Source of the DNA: Mesostigma viride | Taxonomy: Eukaryota > Streptophyta > Mesostigmatophyceae > Mesostigmatales > Mesostigmataceae | Assembly: GCA_009746045.1 (NCBI GenBank) | Contig: RPFO01000843.1 | Span: 1-24,244 of the forward strand | Direction: 5' to 3' | DNA: 24,244 bases | In this document: one piece after another, positions 1 to 9,871 of the stretch | Layout: each line of letters starts with the position of its first letter | Numbering within the stretch: the first letter of the stretch is position 1 | Program-made: the position numbers and the translations under genes | The notes under the pieces: generated by a model | What the model saw: only the letters and a program-made list of their open reading frames with translations | What the model was told of the DNA's origin: nothing | Database searches by the model: none

Positions 1-588
1 GGGGGTGCAGTGCACGTGACACGACCAAATCAAGACCTCCCGAGCCCTTAGTCGCACATCACAGTTGTTTTCACGGCAGGGACAGTACAAGAAGAAGGGG
101 GTGCAGTGCACGTGACAACAACCAACATAAAGACCTCCCGAGCCCTTAGTCGACATCACAGTTGTTTCAAGGCAGGGACCGTACAAGAAGAAGGTGGTGC
201 AGCGCACGTGACAACGACCAACATAAAGACGTCCCGAGCCCTTAGTCGCACATCGCAGTTGTTTCACGGCAGGGACCGTACAAGAGGAAGGTGGTGCAGT
301 GCACGTGACAACGACCAACATAAAGACCTCCCGAGCCCTTAGTCGCAGATCACAGTTGTTTCACGGCAGGGACCGTACAAGAAGAAGGTGGTGCAGTGCA
401 CGTGACAACAACCAACATAAAGACCTCCCGAGCCCTTGGTCGCACATCACAGTTGTTTCACGGCAGGGACCGTACAAGAAGAAGGGGGTGCAGTGCACGT
501 GACAACAACCAACATCAAGACCTCCCGAGCCCTTAGTCGCACATCGCAGTTGTTTCAAGGCAGGGACCGTACAAGAAGAAGGTGGTGC
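1..588 (+). repeat. Left HOR block, partial copy 0
   Basis: This stretch has the same order of monomer variants as 3284-3873 and 6666-7256. The order is an AACATCAAG unit, an ACAGTAC unit, a unit with GACGTCCCGAG (231), a GAGGAAGG junction, a unit with CGCAGATCAC (near 343), a TTGGTCGC unit, then AACATCAAG again. The offset to the second copy drifts from 3283 to 3285 because of single-base indels, which cluster near the window start (GACACGACC and AAATCAAG near 18-33, an extra T near 68, and a missing C and A near 151). The block is cut by the window edge on the left and diverges on the right, where it runs into its own four-monomer duplication. Confidence 0.8.
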
Positions 589-925
589 AGCGCACGTGAC
601 AACGACCAACATAAAGACGTCCCGAGCCCTTAGTCGCACATCGCAGTTGTTTCACGGCAGGGACCGTACAAGAGGAAGGTGGTGCAGTGCACGTGACAAC
701 GACCAACATAAAGACCTCCCGAGCCCTTAGTCGCAGATCACAGTTGTTTCACGGCAGGGACCGTACAAGAAGAAGGTGGTGCAGTGCACGTGACAACAAC
801 CAACATAAAGACTCCCGAGCCCTTGGTCGCACATCACAGTTGTTTCACGGCAGGGACCGTACAAGAAGAAGGGGGTGCAGTGCACGTGACAACAACCAAC
901 ATCAAGACCTCCCGAGCCCTTAGTC
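201..925 (+). repeat. Tandem duplication of a four-monomer unit (388 bp)
   Basis: Bases 201-588 and 589-925 carry the same variants in the same order: AGCGCACGTG start, GACGTCCCGAG, ATCGCAG, GAGGAAGG, CGCAGATCAC, TTGGTCGC, then AACATCAAG. The offset is 388 bp, exactly four monomers. The second copy has lost one C in the GACTCCCGAG near 811 and changes to a different variant chain after about 925 (ACAGTACAAGGGG). Unequal exchange or slippage between neighbouring units explains this. Confidence 0.8.
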
Positions 926-1266
926 GCACATCACAGTTGTTTCAAGGCAGGGACAGTACAAGGGGAAGGTAGTGCAGTGCATATGGCAACGACCAACAAC
1001 AAAGACCTCCCGAGCCCTTAGTCGCACATCACAGTTGTTTCACTGCAGGGGACCGTACAAGAAGAAGATGGTGCAGTGCACGTGACATCAAACAACATAA
1101 AGACCTCCCGAGCCCTTAGTCGCACATCACAGTTGTTTCACGGCAGGGACCGTACAAGAAGAAGGGGGTGCAGTGCACGTGACAACGACCAACATCAAGA
1201 CCTCCCGAGCCCTTAGTCGCACATCACAGTTGTTTCACGGCAGGGACCGTACAAGAGAAGGTGGTG

Positions 1267-1650
1267 CAGTGCACGTGACAACGACCAACATAAAGACCTC
1301 CCGAGCCCTTAGTCGCACATCACAGTTGTTTCAGGCAGGGACCGTACAAGAAGAAGGTGGTGCAGCGCACGTGACAACAACCAACATAAAGACCTCCCGA
1401 GCCCTTGGTCGCACATCACAGTTGTTTCACGGCAGGGACCGTACAAGAAGAAGGGGTGCAGTGCACGTGACAACGACCAACATAAAGACCTCCCGAGCCC
1501 TTAGTCGCACATCACAGTTGTTTCAGGCAGGGACCGTACAAGAAGAAGGTGGTGCAGTGCACGTGACAACAACCAACATAAAGACCTCCCGAGCCCTTGG
1601 TCGCACATCACAGTTGTTTCACGGCAGGGACGTACAAGAAGAAGGGGGTG
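1267..1650 (+). repeat. Tandem duplication of a two-monomer unit (192 bp)
   Basis: Bases 1267-1458 and 1459-1650 are two copies of a dimer. Each pairs a TTAGTCGC monomer carrying the unusual TTTCAGGCAGG (one base short) with a TTGGTCGC monomer. The copies differ at about three places: GCAGCGCAC against GCAGTGCAC, ACCGTAC against ACGTAC, and GGGG against GGGGG. The shared private deletion shows that the dimer was duplicated after the deletion arose. Both monomers are 96 bp in both copies, which is why one reading frame stays open here. Confidence 0.8.
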
Positions 1651-2707
1651 CAGTGCACGTGACAACAACCAACATAAAGACCTCTCGAGCCCTTAGTCGC
1701 ACATCACAGTTGTTTCAAGGCAGGGACGTACAAGAAGAAGGTGGTGCAGTGCACACGTGACAACGACCAACATAAAGACTCCCGAGCCCTTAGTCGCACA
1801 TCACAGTTGTTTCACGGCAGGGACCGTACAAGAAGAAGGTGGTGCAGTGCACGTGACAACGACCAACATAAAGACCTCCCGAGCCCTTAGTCACACATCA
1901 CAGTTGTTTCACGGCAGGGACCAAACAAGAAGAAGGTGGTGCAGTGCACGTGACAACGACCAACATAAAGACCTCACGAGCCCTTAGTCCACATCACAGT
2001 TGTTTCACGGCAGGGACGTACAAGAAGAAGGTGGTGCAGTGCACGTGACAACAACCAACATAAAGACCTCCCGAGCCCTTAGTCGCACATCGCAGTTGTT
2101 TCAGGCAGGGAACGAACAAGAAGAAGGTGGTGCAGTGCACGTGACAACGACCAACATAAAGACCTCCCGAGCCCTTAGTCGCACATCACAGTTGTTTCAC
2201 GGCAGGGACCGTACAAGAAGAAGGGGGTGCAGTGCACGTGACAACGACCAACATAAAGACCTCCCGAGCCCTTGGTCGCACATCACAGTTGTTTCACGGC
2301 AGGGACCGTACAAGAAGAAGGGGGTGCAGTGCACGTGACAACGACCAACATAAAGACCTCCCGAGCCCTTGGTCGCACATCACAGTTGTTTCACGGCAGG
2401 GACCGTACAAGAGGAAGGTGGTGCAGTGCACGTGACAACGACCAACATAAAGACCTCCCGAGCCCTTAGTCGCACATCACAGTTGTTTTACGGCAGGGAC
2501 CGTACAAGAAGAAGGTGGTGCAGTGCACGTGACAACGACCAACATAAAGACGTCCCGAGCCCTTAGTCCACATCACAGTTGTTTCAAGGCAGGGACAGTA
2601 CAAGAAGAAGGGGATGCAGTGCACGTGACAACAACCAACATAAAGACCTCCCGAGCCCTTAGTCGCACATCACAGTTGTTTCAAGGCAGGGACAGTACAA
2701 GAAGGTG

Positions 2708-2718
2708 GTGCAGTGCAC
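2708..2718. other. 11-bp dyad GTGCA-G-TGCAC at monomer start
   Basis: The first 11 bases of the common monomer form a perfect inverted repeat of 5 bp around a central G. It overlaps the E-box, so the first 14 bases hold two overlapping palindromes (GTGCAC and CACGTG). The dyad is broken in the subtypes reading GCAGCGCAC or GCAGCACAC. It could be a protein-binding dyad or simply sequence composition, and nothing here decides between these. Confidence 0.4.
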
Positions 2719-2721
2719 GTG
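2716..2721. other. CACGTG E-box palindrome (example; present in most monomers)
   Basis: The six-base palindrome CACGTG lies at monomer positions 9-14 in most units, giving one potential bHLH or bHLH-zipper site about every 97 bp. Read on the minus strand, the site is GTCACGTG, which fits the consensus RTCACRTG of yeast centromere element CDEI, bound by Cbf1. It also resembles E-boxes bound by USF, Myc/Max and the MITF/TFE group in animals. The motif is seen directly; binding in this organism is not shown. Recurrent disrupted versions are CATATG, CAAGTG, CATGTG and CACATG. The central CpG could be methylated, which commonly reduces binding by this class of protein. Confidence 0.6.
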
Positions 2722-2792
2722 ACAACGACCAACATAAAGACCTCCCGAGCCCTTAGTCGCACATCACAGTTGTTTCACGGCAGGGACCGTAC

Positions 2793-2805
2793 AAGAAGAA
2801 GGGGG
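2793..2805 (+). other. Polypurine tract at monomer junction, main length-variable site (example)
   Basis: Thirteen consecutive purines (AAGAAGAAGGGGG) run across the junction between adjacent monomers. Most of the length variation in the array sits here: three, four or five Gs, one or two GAA steps, and GGTGG in place of GGGGG. Each change shifts downstream reading frames. The most contracted forms are at 2699-2708, 4431-4449, 5591-5609 and 7814-7832, where a GAA step is missing. Replication slippage is the simplest explanation, though length errors in base-calling of G runs would look the same. Confidence 0.6.
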
Positions 2806-3249
2806 TGCAGTGCACGTGACAAGGACCAACATAAACACCTCCCTAGCCCTTAGTCGCACATCACAGTTGTTTCAAGGCAGGGACAGTACAAGAAGAAGGT
2901 AGTGCAGTGCATATGACAACGACCAACATAAAGACCTCCCGAGCCCTTAGTCGCACATCACAGTTGTTTCACGGCAGGGACCGTACAAGAAGAAGATGGT
3001 GCAGTGCACGTGACAACAAACAACATAAAGACCTCACGAGCCCTTAGTCGCACATCACAGTTGTTTCAAGGCAGGGACAGTACAAGGGGAAGGTAGTGCA
3101 GTGCATATGGCAACGACCAACAACAAGACCTCCCGAGCCCTTAGTCGCACATCACAGTTGTTTCACTGCAGGGACCGTACAAGAAGAAGGGTGCAGTGCA
3201 CGTGACAACAACCAACATAAAGACCTCCCGAGCCCTTAGTCGCACATCA

Positions 3250-5130
3250 CAGTTGTTTCAAGGCAGGGACCGTACAAGAAGAAGGGGGTGCAGTGCACGT
3301 GACAACGACCAACATCAAGACCTCCCGAGCCCTTAGTCGCACATCACAGTTGTTTCACGGCAGGGACAGTACAAGAAGAAGGGGGTGCAGTGCACGTGAC
3401 AACAACCAACATAAAGACCTCCCGAGCCCTTAGTCGCACATCACAGTTGTTTCAAGGCAGGGACCGTACAAGAAGAAGGTGGTGCAGCGCACGTGACAAC
3501 GACCAACATAAAGACGTCCCGAGCCCTTAGTCGCACATCGCAGTTGTTTCACGGCAGGGACCGTACAAGAGGAAGGTGGTGCAGTGCACGTGACAACGAC
3601 CAACATAAAGACCTCCCGAGCCCTTAGTCGCAGATCACAGTTGTTTCACGGCAGGGACCGTACAAGAAGAAGGTGGTGCAGTGCACGTGACAACAACCAA
3701 CATAAAGACCTCCCGAGCCCTTGGTCGCACATCACAGTTGTTTCACGGCAGGGACCGTACAAGAAGAAGGGGGTGCAGTGCACGTGACAACAACCAACAT
3801 CAAGACCTCCCGAGCCCTTAGTCGCACATCGCAGTTGTTTCAAGGCAGGGACCGTACAAGAAGAAGGTGGTGCAGCACACGTGACAACAACCAACATAAA
3901 GACCTCCCGAGCCCTTGGTCGCACATCGCAGTTGTTTCACGGCAGGGACAGTACAAGAAGAAGGGGGTGCAGTGCACGTGACAACAACCAACATAAAGAC
4001 CTCACTAGCCCTTAGTCACACATCACAGTTGTTTCAAGGCAGGGACAGTACAAGGGAAGGTAGTGCAGTGCATATGGCAACGACCAACAACAAGACCTCC
4101 CGAGCCCTTAGTCGCACATCACAGTTGTTTCACTGCAGGGACCGTACAAGAAGGTGGTGGTGCAGTGCACGTGACATCAAACAACATCAAGACCTCCCGA
4201 GCCCTTAGTCGCACATCGCAGTTGTTTCACGGCGGGGACCGTACAAGAAGAAGGTGGTGCAGTGCACGTGACAACGACCAACACAAAGACCTCCCGAGCC
4301 CTTAGTCCATATCACAGTTGTTTCACGGCAGGGACCGTACAAGAAGAAGGTGGTGCAGTGCACGTGACAACAACCAACATAAAGACCTCCCGAGCCCTTC
4401 GTCGCACATCGCAGTTGTTTCAAGGCAGGGAAAGAACAAGAAGGTGGTGCAGTGCACGTGACCACGACCAACATAAAGACCTCCCGAGCCCTTAGTCGCA
4501 GATCACAGTTGTTTCACGGCAGGGACCGTACAAGAAGAAGGGGGTGCAGTGCACGTGACAACAACCAACATAAAGACCTCCCGAGCCCTTAGTCGCACAT
4601 CGCAGTTGTTTCACGGCAGGGACCGTACAAGAGGAAGGTGGTGCAGTGCACGTGACAACGACCAACATAAAGACCTCCCGAGCCCTTAGTCGCAGATCAC
4701 AGTTGTTTCACGGCAGGGACCGTACAAGAAGAAGGTGGTGCAGCGCACGTGACAACAACCAACATAAAGACCTCCCGAGCCCTTGGTCGCACATCACAGT
4801 TGTTTTCTGGCAGGGACCGTACAAGAAGAAGGGGGTGCAGCACACGTGACAACGACCAACATAAAGACGTCCCGAGCCCTAAGTCGCACATCACAGTTGT
4901 TTCAAGGCAGTGACAGTACAAGAAGAAGGTGATGCAGTGCACGTGACAAGGACCAACATAAAGACCTCCCGTGCCCTTAGTCGCACATCACAGTTGTTTC
5001 AAGGCAGTGACAGTACAAGAAGAAGGTGATGCAGTGCACGTGACAACGACCAACATAAAGACCTCCCGAGCCCTTAGTCGCACATCACAGTTGTTTCACG
5101 GCAGGGACCGTACAAGAAGAAGGTGGTGCA
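3250..5130 (+). repeat. Left HOR block, copy A (about 1.9 kb)
   Basis: About 19 monomers here match 6632-8512 in order and detail at an offset of 3382-3383 bp, with only scattered differences. Shared rare markers are GACGTCCCGAG (3512 and 4866), the CATATGGC unit (4071), a GACATCAAACAAC unit with GGCGGGG (4165-4220), an AACACAAAG unit (4280), AGTCCATATC (near 4306), the short AAAGAACAAG junction (4431), TTTTCTGGC (near 4803) and CAGTGACAG (near 4908). At 4148-4160 the purine junction reads AAGGTGGTGGTG where copy B has AAGAAGGTGGTG. The identity limits are set by eye to within about 50 bp. Confidence 0.85.
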
Positions 5131-6631
5131 GTGCACGTGACAACAACCAACATAAAGACCTCCCGAGCCCTTGGTCGTACATCACAGTTGTTTCACGGCA
5201 GGGACAGTACAAGAAGAAGGGGGTGCAGTGCACGTGACAACGACCAACATAAAGACCTCCCGAGCCCTTGGTCGCACATCACAGTTGTTTCACGGCAGGG
5301 ACCGTACAAGAGGAAGGTGGTGCAGTGCACGTGACCACGACCAACATAAAGACCTCCCGAGCCCTTAGTCGCAGATCACAGTTGTTTCACGGCAGGGACC
5401 GTACAAGAAGAAGGTGGTGCAGTGCACGTGACAACGACCAACATAAAGACCTCCCGAGCCCTTAGTCCATATCACAGTTGTTTCACGGCAGGGACCGTAC
5501 AAGAAGAAGGTGGTGCAGTGCACGTGACAACAACCAACATAAAGACCTCCCGAGCCCTTCGTCGCACATCACAGTTGTTTCAAGGCAGGGAAAGAACAAG
5601 AAGGTGGTGCAGTGCACGTGACCACGACCAACATAAAGACCTCCCGAGCCCTTAGTCGCACATCACAGTTGTTTCACGGCAGGGACCGTACAAGAAGAAG
5701 GGGGTGCAGTGCACGTGACAACAACCAACATAAACACCTCACTAGCCCTTAGTCACACATCACAGTTGTTTCAAGGCAGGGACAGTACAAGGGAAGGTAG
5801 TGCAGTGCATATGGCAACGACCAACAACAAGACCTCCCGAGCCCTTAGTCGCACATCACAGTTGTTTCACTGCAGGGACCGTACAAGAAGAAGATGGTGC
5901 AGTGCACGTGACATCAAACAACATAAAGACCTCCCGAGCCCTTAGTCGCACATCACAGTTGTTTCAAGGCAGGGACAGTACAAGAAGAAGGTGTGCAGTG
6001 CACGTGACAACGACCAACAAAAGACCTCCCGAGCCCTTAGTCGCACATCACAGTTGTTTCACTGCAGGGACCGTACAAGAAGAAGGTGGTGCAGTGCACG
6101 TGACAACGACCAACATAAAGACCTCCCGAGCCCTTAGTCGCACATCACAGTTGTTTCACGGCAGGGACCGTACAAGAAGAAGGTGGTGCAGTGCACGTGA
6201 CAAGGACCAACATAAAGACCTCCCGTGCCCTTAGTCGCACATCACAGTTGTTTCACGGCAGGGACAGTACAAGAAGAAGGTGATGCAGTGCACGTGACAA
6301 CGACCAACATAAAGACCTCCCGAGCCCTTAGTCGCACATCACAGTTGTTTCACGGCAGGGACAGTACAAGAAGAAGGGGTGCAGTGCACGTGACAACAAC
6401 CAACATAAAGACCTCACGAGCCCTTAGTCACACATCACAGTTGTTTCAAGGCAGGGACAGTACAAGGGGAAGGTAGTGCAGTGCATATGGCAACGACCAA
6501 CAACAAGACCTCCCGAGCCCTTAGTCGCACATCACAGTTGTTTCTAGGCAGGGACCGTACAAGAAGAAGGGGGTGCAGTGCACGTGACAACAACCAACAT
6601 CAAGACCTCCCGAGCCCTTAGTCGCACATCG
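5131..6631 (+). repeat. Monomers between left HOR copies A and B
   Basis: This linking segment is again all satellite. Near 5415-5735 it re-uses part of copy A (AGTCCATATC near 5466, the AAAGAACAAG junction at 5591, a GACCACGACC unit), offset about 1160 bp or twelve monomers from 4255-4580. CATATGGC units lie at 5808 and 6484, 676 bp or seven monomers apart, a spacing that recurs in the right part of the window. The unit at 6484 carries TTTCTAGG where other CATATG units have TTTCACTG. That is the first appearance of the TTTCTAGG type, which becomes common after 9150. No gene is present. Confidence 0.85.
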
Positions 6632-8512
6632 CAGTTGTTTCAAGGCAGGGACCGTACAAGAAGAAGGGGGTGCAGTGCACGTGACAACGACCAACATCAA
6701 GACCTCCCGAGCCCTTAGTCGCACATCACAGTTGTTTCACGGCAGGGACAGTACAAGAAGAAGGGGGTGCAGTGCACGTGACAACAACCAACATAAAGAC
6801 CTCCCGAGCCCTTAGTCGCACATCACAGTTGTTTCAAGGCAGGGACCGTACAAGAAGAAGGTGGTGCAGCGCACGTGACAACGACCAACATAAAGACGTC
6901 CCGAGCCCTTAGTCGCACATCGCAGTTGTTTCACGGCAGGGACCGTACAAGAGGAAGGTGGTGCAGTGCACGTGACAACGACCAACATAAAGACCTCCCG
7001 AGCCCTTAGTCGCAGATCACAGTTGTTTCACGGCAGGGACCGTACAAGAAGAAGGTGGTGCAGTGCACGTGACAACAACCAACATAAAGACCTCCCGAGC
7101 CCTTGGTCGCACATCACAGTTGTTTCACGGCAGGGACCGTACAAGAAGAAGGGGGTGCAGTGCACGTGACAACAACCAACATCAAGACCTCCCGAGCCCT
7201 TAGTCGCACATCGCAGTTGTTTCAAGGCAGGGACCGTACAAGAAGAAGGTGGTGCAGCACACGTGACAACAACCAACATAAAGACCTCCCGAGCCCTTGG
7301 TCGCACATCGCAGTTGTTTCACGGCAGGGACAGTACAAGAAGAAGGGGGTGCAGTGCACGTGACAACAACCAACATAAAGACCTCACTAGCCCTTAGTCA
7401 CACATCACAGTTGTTTCAAGGCAGGGACAGTACAAGGGGAAGGTAGTGCAGTGCATATGGCAACGACCAACAACAAGACCTCCCGAGCCCTTAGTCGCAC
7501 ATCACAGTTGTTTCACTGCAGGGACCGTACAAGAAGAAGGTGGTGCAGTGCACGTGACATCAAACAACATCAAGACCTCCCGAGCCCTTAGTCGCACATC
7601 GCAGTTGTTTCACGGCGGGGACCGTACAAGAAGAAGGTGGTGCAGTGCACGTGACAACGACCAACACAAAGACCTCCCGAGCCCTTAGTCCATATCACAG
7701 TTGTTTCACGGCAGGGACCGTACAAGAAGAAGGTGGTGCAGTGCACGTGACAACAACCAACATAAAGACCTCCCGAGCCCTTCGTCGCACATCGCAGTTG
7801 TTTCAAGGCAGGGAAAGAACAAGAAGGTGGTGCAGTGCACGTGACCACGACCAACATAAAGACCTCCCGAGCCCTTAGTCGCAGATCACAGTTGTTTCAC
7901 GGCAGGGACCGTACAAGAAGAAGGGGGTGCAGTGCACGTGACAACAACCAACATAAAGACCTCCCGAGCCCTTAGTCGCACATCGCAGTTGTTTCACGGC
8001 AGGGACCGTACAAGAGGAAGGTGGTGCAGTGCACGTGACAACGACCAACATAAAGACCTCCCGAGCCCTTAGTCGCAGATCACAGTTGTTTCACGGCAGG
8101 GACCGTACAAGAAGAAGGTGGTGCAGCGCACGTGACAACAACCAACATAAAGACCTCCCGAGCCCTTGGTCGCACATCACAGTTGTTTTCTGGCAGGGAC
8201 CGTACAAGAAGAAGGGGTGCAGCACACGTGACAACGACCAACATAAAGACGTCCCGAGCCCTAAGTCGCACATCACAGTTGTTTCAAGGCAGTGACAGTA
8301 CAAGAAGAAGGTGATGCAGTGCACGTGACAAGGACCAACATAAAGACCTCCCGTGCCCTTAGTCGCACATCACAGTTGTTTCAAGGCAGTGACAGTACAA
8401 GAAGAAGGTGATGCAGTGCACGTGACAACGACCAACATAAAGACCTCCCGAGCCCTTAGTCGCACATCACAGTTGTTTCACGGCAGGGACCGTACAAGAA
8501 GAAGGTGGTGCA
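6632..8512 (+). repeat. Left HOR block, copy B (about 1.9 kb)
   Basis: This is the partner of 3250-5130. Differences from copy A include one extra G near 7440 (CAAGGGGAAGG against CAAGGGAAGG), one G fewer near 8215 and the altered purine junction at about 7531. Otherwise the rare markers match one for one, including CATATGGC (7454), the AAAGAACAAG junction (7814), TTTTCTGGC (near 8186) and CAGTGACAG (near 8290). The low divergence between copies, compared with that between neighbouring monomers, means the block was duplicated or homogenised as a unit of about 35 monomers (3383 bp). Confidence 0.85.
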
Positions 8513-8701
8513 GTGCACGTGACAAGGACCAACATAAAGACCTCCCGTGCCCTTAGTCGCACATCACAGTTGTTTCAAGGCAGTGACAGTACAAGAAGAA
8601 GGTGATGCAGTGCACGTGACAACGACCAACATAAAGACCTCCCGAGCCCTTGGTCGCACATCACAGTTGTTTCACGGCAGGGACAGTACCAGAAGAAGGG
8701 G
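8314..8701 (+). repeat. Dimer repeated in tandem at end of copy B (194 bp)
   Basis: A dimer made of an ACAAGGACC monomer with CTCCCGTGCCC and CAGTGACAG, followed by an ordinary monomer, occurs at 8314-8507 and again at 8508-8701. The second copy differs late in the unit (TTGGTCGC, ACAGTACCAG, GGGG). Copy A has the first dimer (from about 4932) but not the repeat, so the extra dimer marks a length change between copies A and B. Confidence 0.65.
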
Positions 8702-9871
8702 TGCAGTGCACGTGACAACAACCAACATAAAGACCTCACTAGCCCTTAGTCACACATCACAGTTGTTTCAAGGCAGGGACAGTACAAGGGGAAGGTAGTG
8801 CAGTGCATATGGCAACGACCAACAACAAGACCTCCCGAGCCCTTAGTCGCACATCACAGTTGTTTCACTGCAGGGACCGTACAAGAAGAAGGGGGTGCAG
8901 TGCACGTGACAACAACCAACATCAAGACCTCCCGAGCCCTTAGTCGCACATCGCAGTTGTTTCAAGGCAGGGACCGTACAAGAAGAAGGGGGTGCAGTGC
9001 ACGTGACAACAAACAACATAAAGACCTCCCGAGCCCTTAGTCGCACATCACAGTTGTTTCACGGCGGGGACCGTACAAGAAGAAGGGGGTGCAGTGCACG
9101 TGACAACGACCAACATAAAGACCTCCCGAGCCCTTAGTCACACATCACAGTTGTTTCTAGGCAGGGACCGTACAAGAAGAAGGTGGTGCAGTGCACGTGA
9201 CAACGACCAACATAAAGACCTCACGAGCCCTTCGTCGCACATCACAGTTCTTTCATGGCAGGGACCGTACAAGAAGAAGGTGGTGCAGCGCATGTGACAA
9301 CGACCAACATAAAGACCTCACGAGCCCTTAGTCGCACATCGCAGTTGTTTCAAGGCAGGGACCGTACAAGAAGAAGGGGGTGCAGCACACGTGACAACGA
9401 CCAACATAAAGACCTCACGAGCCCTTAGTCGCACTCGCAGTTGTTTCTAGGCAGGGACCGTACAAGAGGAAGGTGGTGCAGTGCAAGTGACAACAACCAA
9501 CATAAACACCTCACGAGCCCTTAGTCACACATCACAGTTGTTTCAAGGCAGGGACCAAACAAGAAGAAGGTGGTGCAGTGCACGTGACAACGACCAACAT
9601 AAAGACCTCCCGAGCCCTTGGTCGCACATCACAGTTGTTTCACGGCAGGGACCGTACAAGAAGAAGGGGGTGCAGCACACGTGACAACGACCAACATTAA
9701 GACCTCACGAGCCCTTAGTCGCACTTCGCAGTTGTTTCTAGGCAGGGACCGTACAAGAGGAAGGTGGTGCAGTGCAAGTGACAACAACCAACATAAAGAC
9801 CTCCCGAGCCCTTGGTCACACATCGCAGTTGTTTCACGGCAGGGACCGTACAAGAAGAAGGGGGTGCAGTG
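8513..9871 (+). repeat. Transition from left to right HOR types
   Basis: Here left-type markers (CAGTGACAG, GATGCAGTGC) give way to right-type markers. A CATATGGC unit stands at 8806. From about 9150 the units with TTTCTAGG, CTCACGAG, CAGTTCTTTCATGG (near 9247) and GCAGCACACG (9381) appear. The first GTGCAAGTGAC units lie at 9481 and 9772, 291 bp or three monomers apart. The unit with ACCAAACAAG instead of ACCGTACAAG is at about 9561; a single earlier copy is at about 1919. No gene is present. Confidence 0.8.

Larger units (their letters stand above)
2708..2804 (+). repeat. Representative monomer matching the common form
   Basis: This copy is exactly 97 bp and carries the commonest base at every diagnostic column I followed, so it serves as a reference unit. 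It holds six CpGs, at monomer positions 11, 19, 39, 51, 71 and 81. That is close to the number expected from its C and G content (about 0.83 observed over expected). It also carries three plus-strand stop codons: TGA at 13-15, TAA at 28-30 and TAG at 47-49. Recurrent variants elsewhere are AACGACC or AACAACC at 18-24, CCCGAG or CACGAG at 37-42, TTAG or TTGG at 46-49, GTCGCAC or GTCACAC at 49-55, ATCACAG or ATCGCAG at 56-62, TTTC followed by ACGG, AAGG, ATGG, TAGG or ACTG at 66-73, ACCGTAC or ACAGTAC at 79-85, and GGGG or GGTG at the 3' end. Confidence 0.95.
926..3249 (+). repeat. Heterogeneous monomers, many single-base indels
   Basis: These are 97-bp family monomers whose variant order does not form a long copy of either HOR. 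The stretch includes two CATATGGC units (980 and 3104), 2124 bp or about 22 monomers apart, and one intermediate CATATGAC unit (2910). One-base losses are frequent: TTTCAGGC near 1332 and 1523, GGGACGTAC near 1627, 1724 and 2013, and AGTCCACATC near 1988 and 2567. There is also a 2-bp gain, GCACACGTG, near 1750. It contains no gene. The excess of indels could be true divergence of an older part of the array or residual sequencing error. Confidence 0.85.

Noticed and set aside
1173-1760. A 195-codon open frame of 32-residue repeats as a real gene
   Set aside because: It starts at GTG, has no ribosome site or promoter, and exists only because six adjacent monomers are one base short. The same DNA elsewhere is closed by fixed TGA, TAA and TAG codons.
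2770-2795. Conserved RNA hairpin TTGT-ACGG ... CCGT-ACAA in the monomer
   Set aside because: The stem is short and bulged. Common variants (AAGG with ACAGT) break pairs on both sides without compensation, so there is no sign of selection on structure.
4205-4474. Minus-strand cysteine-rich frames resembling small secreted proteins
   Set aside because: They recur wherever the repeat lacks minus-strand stops for two or three units, shift frame from monomer to monomer, and have no stable start or signal peptide.
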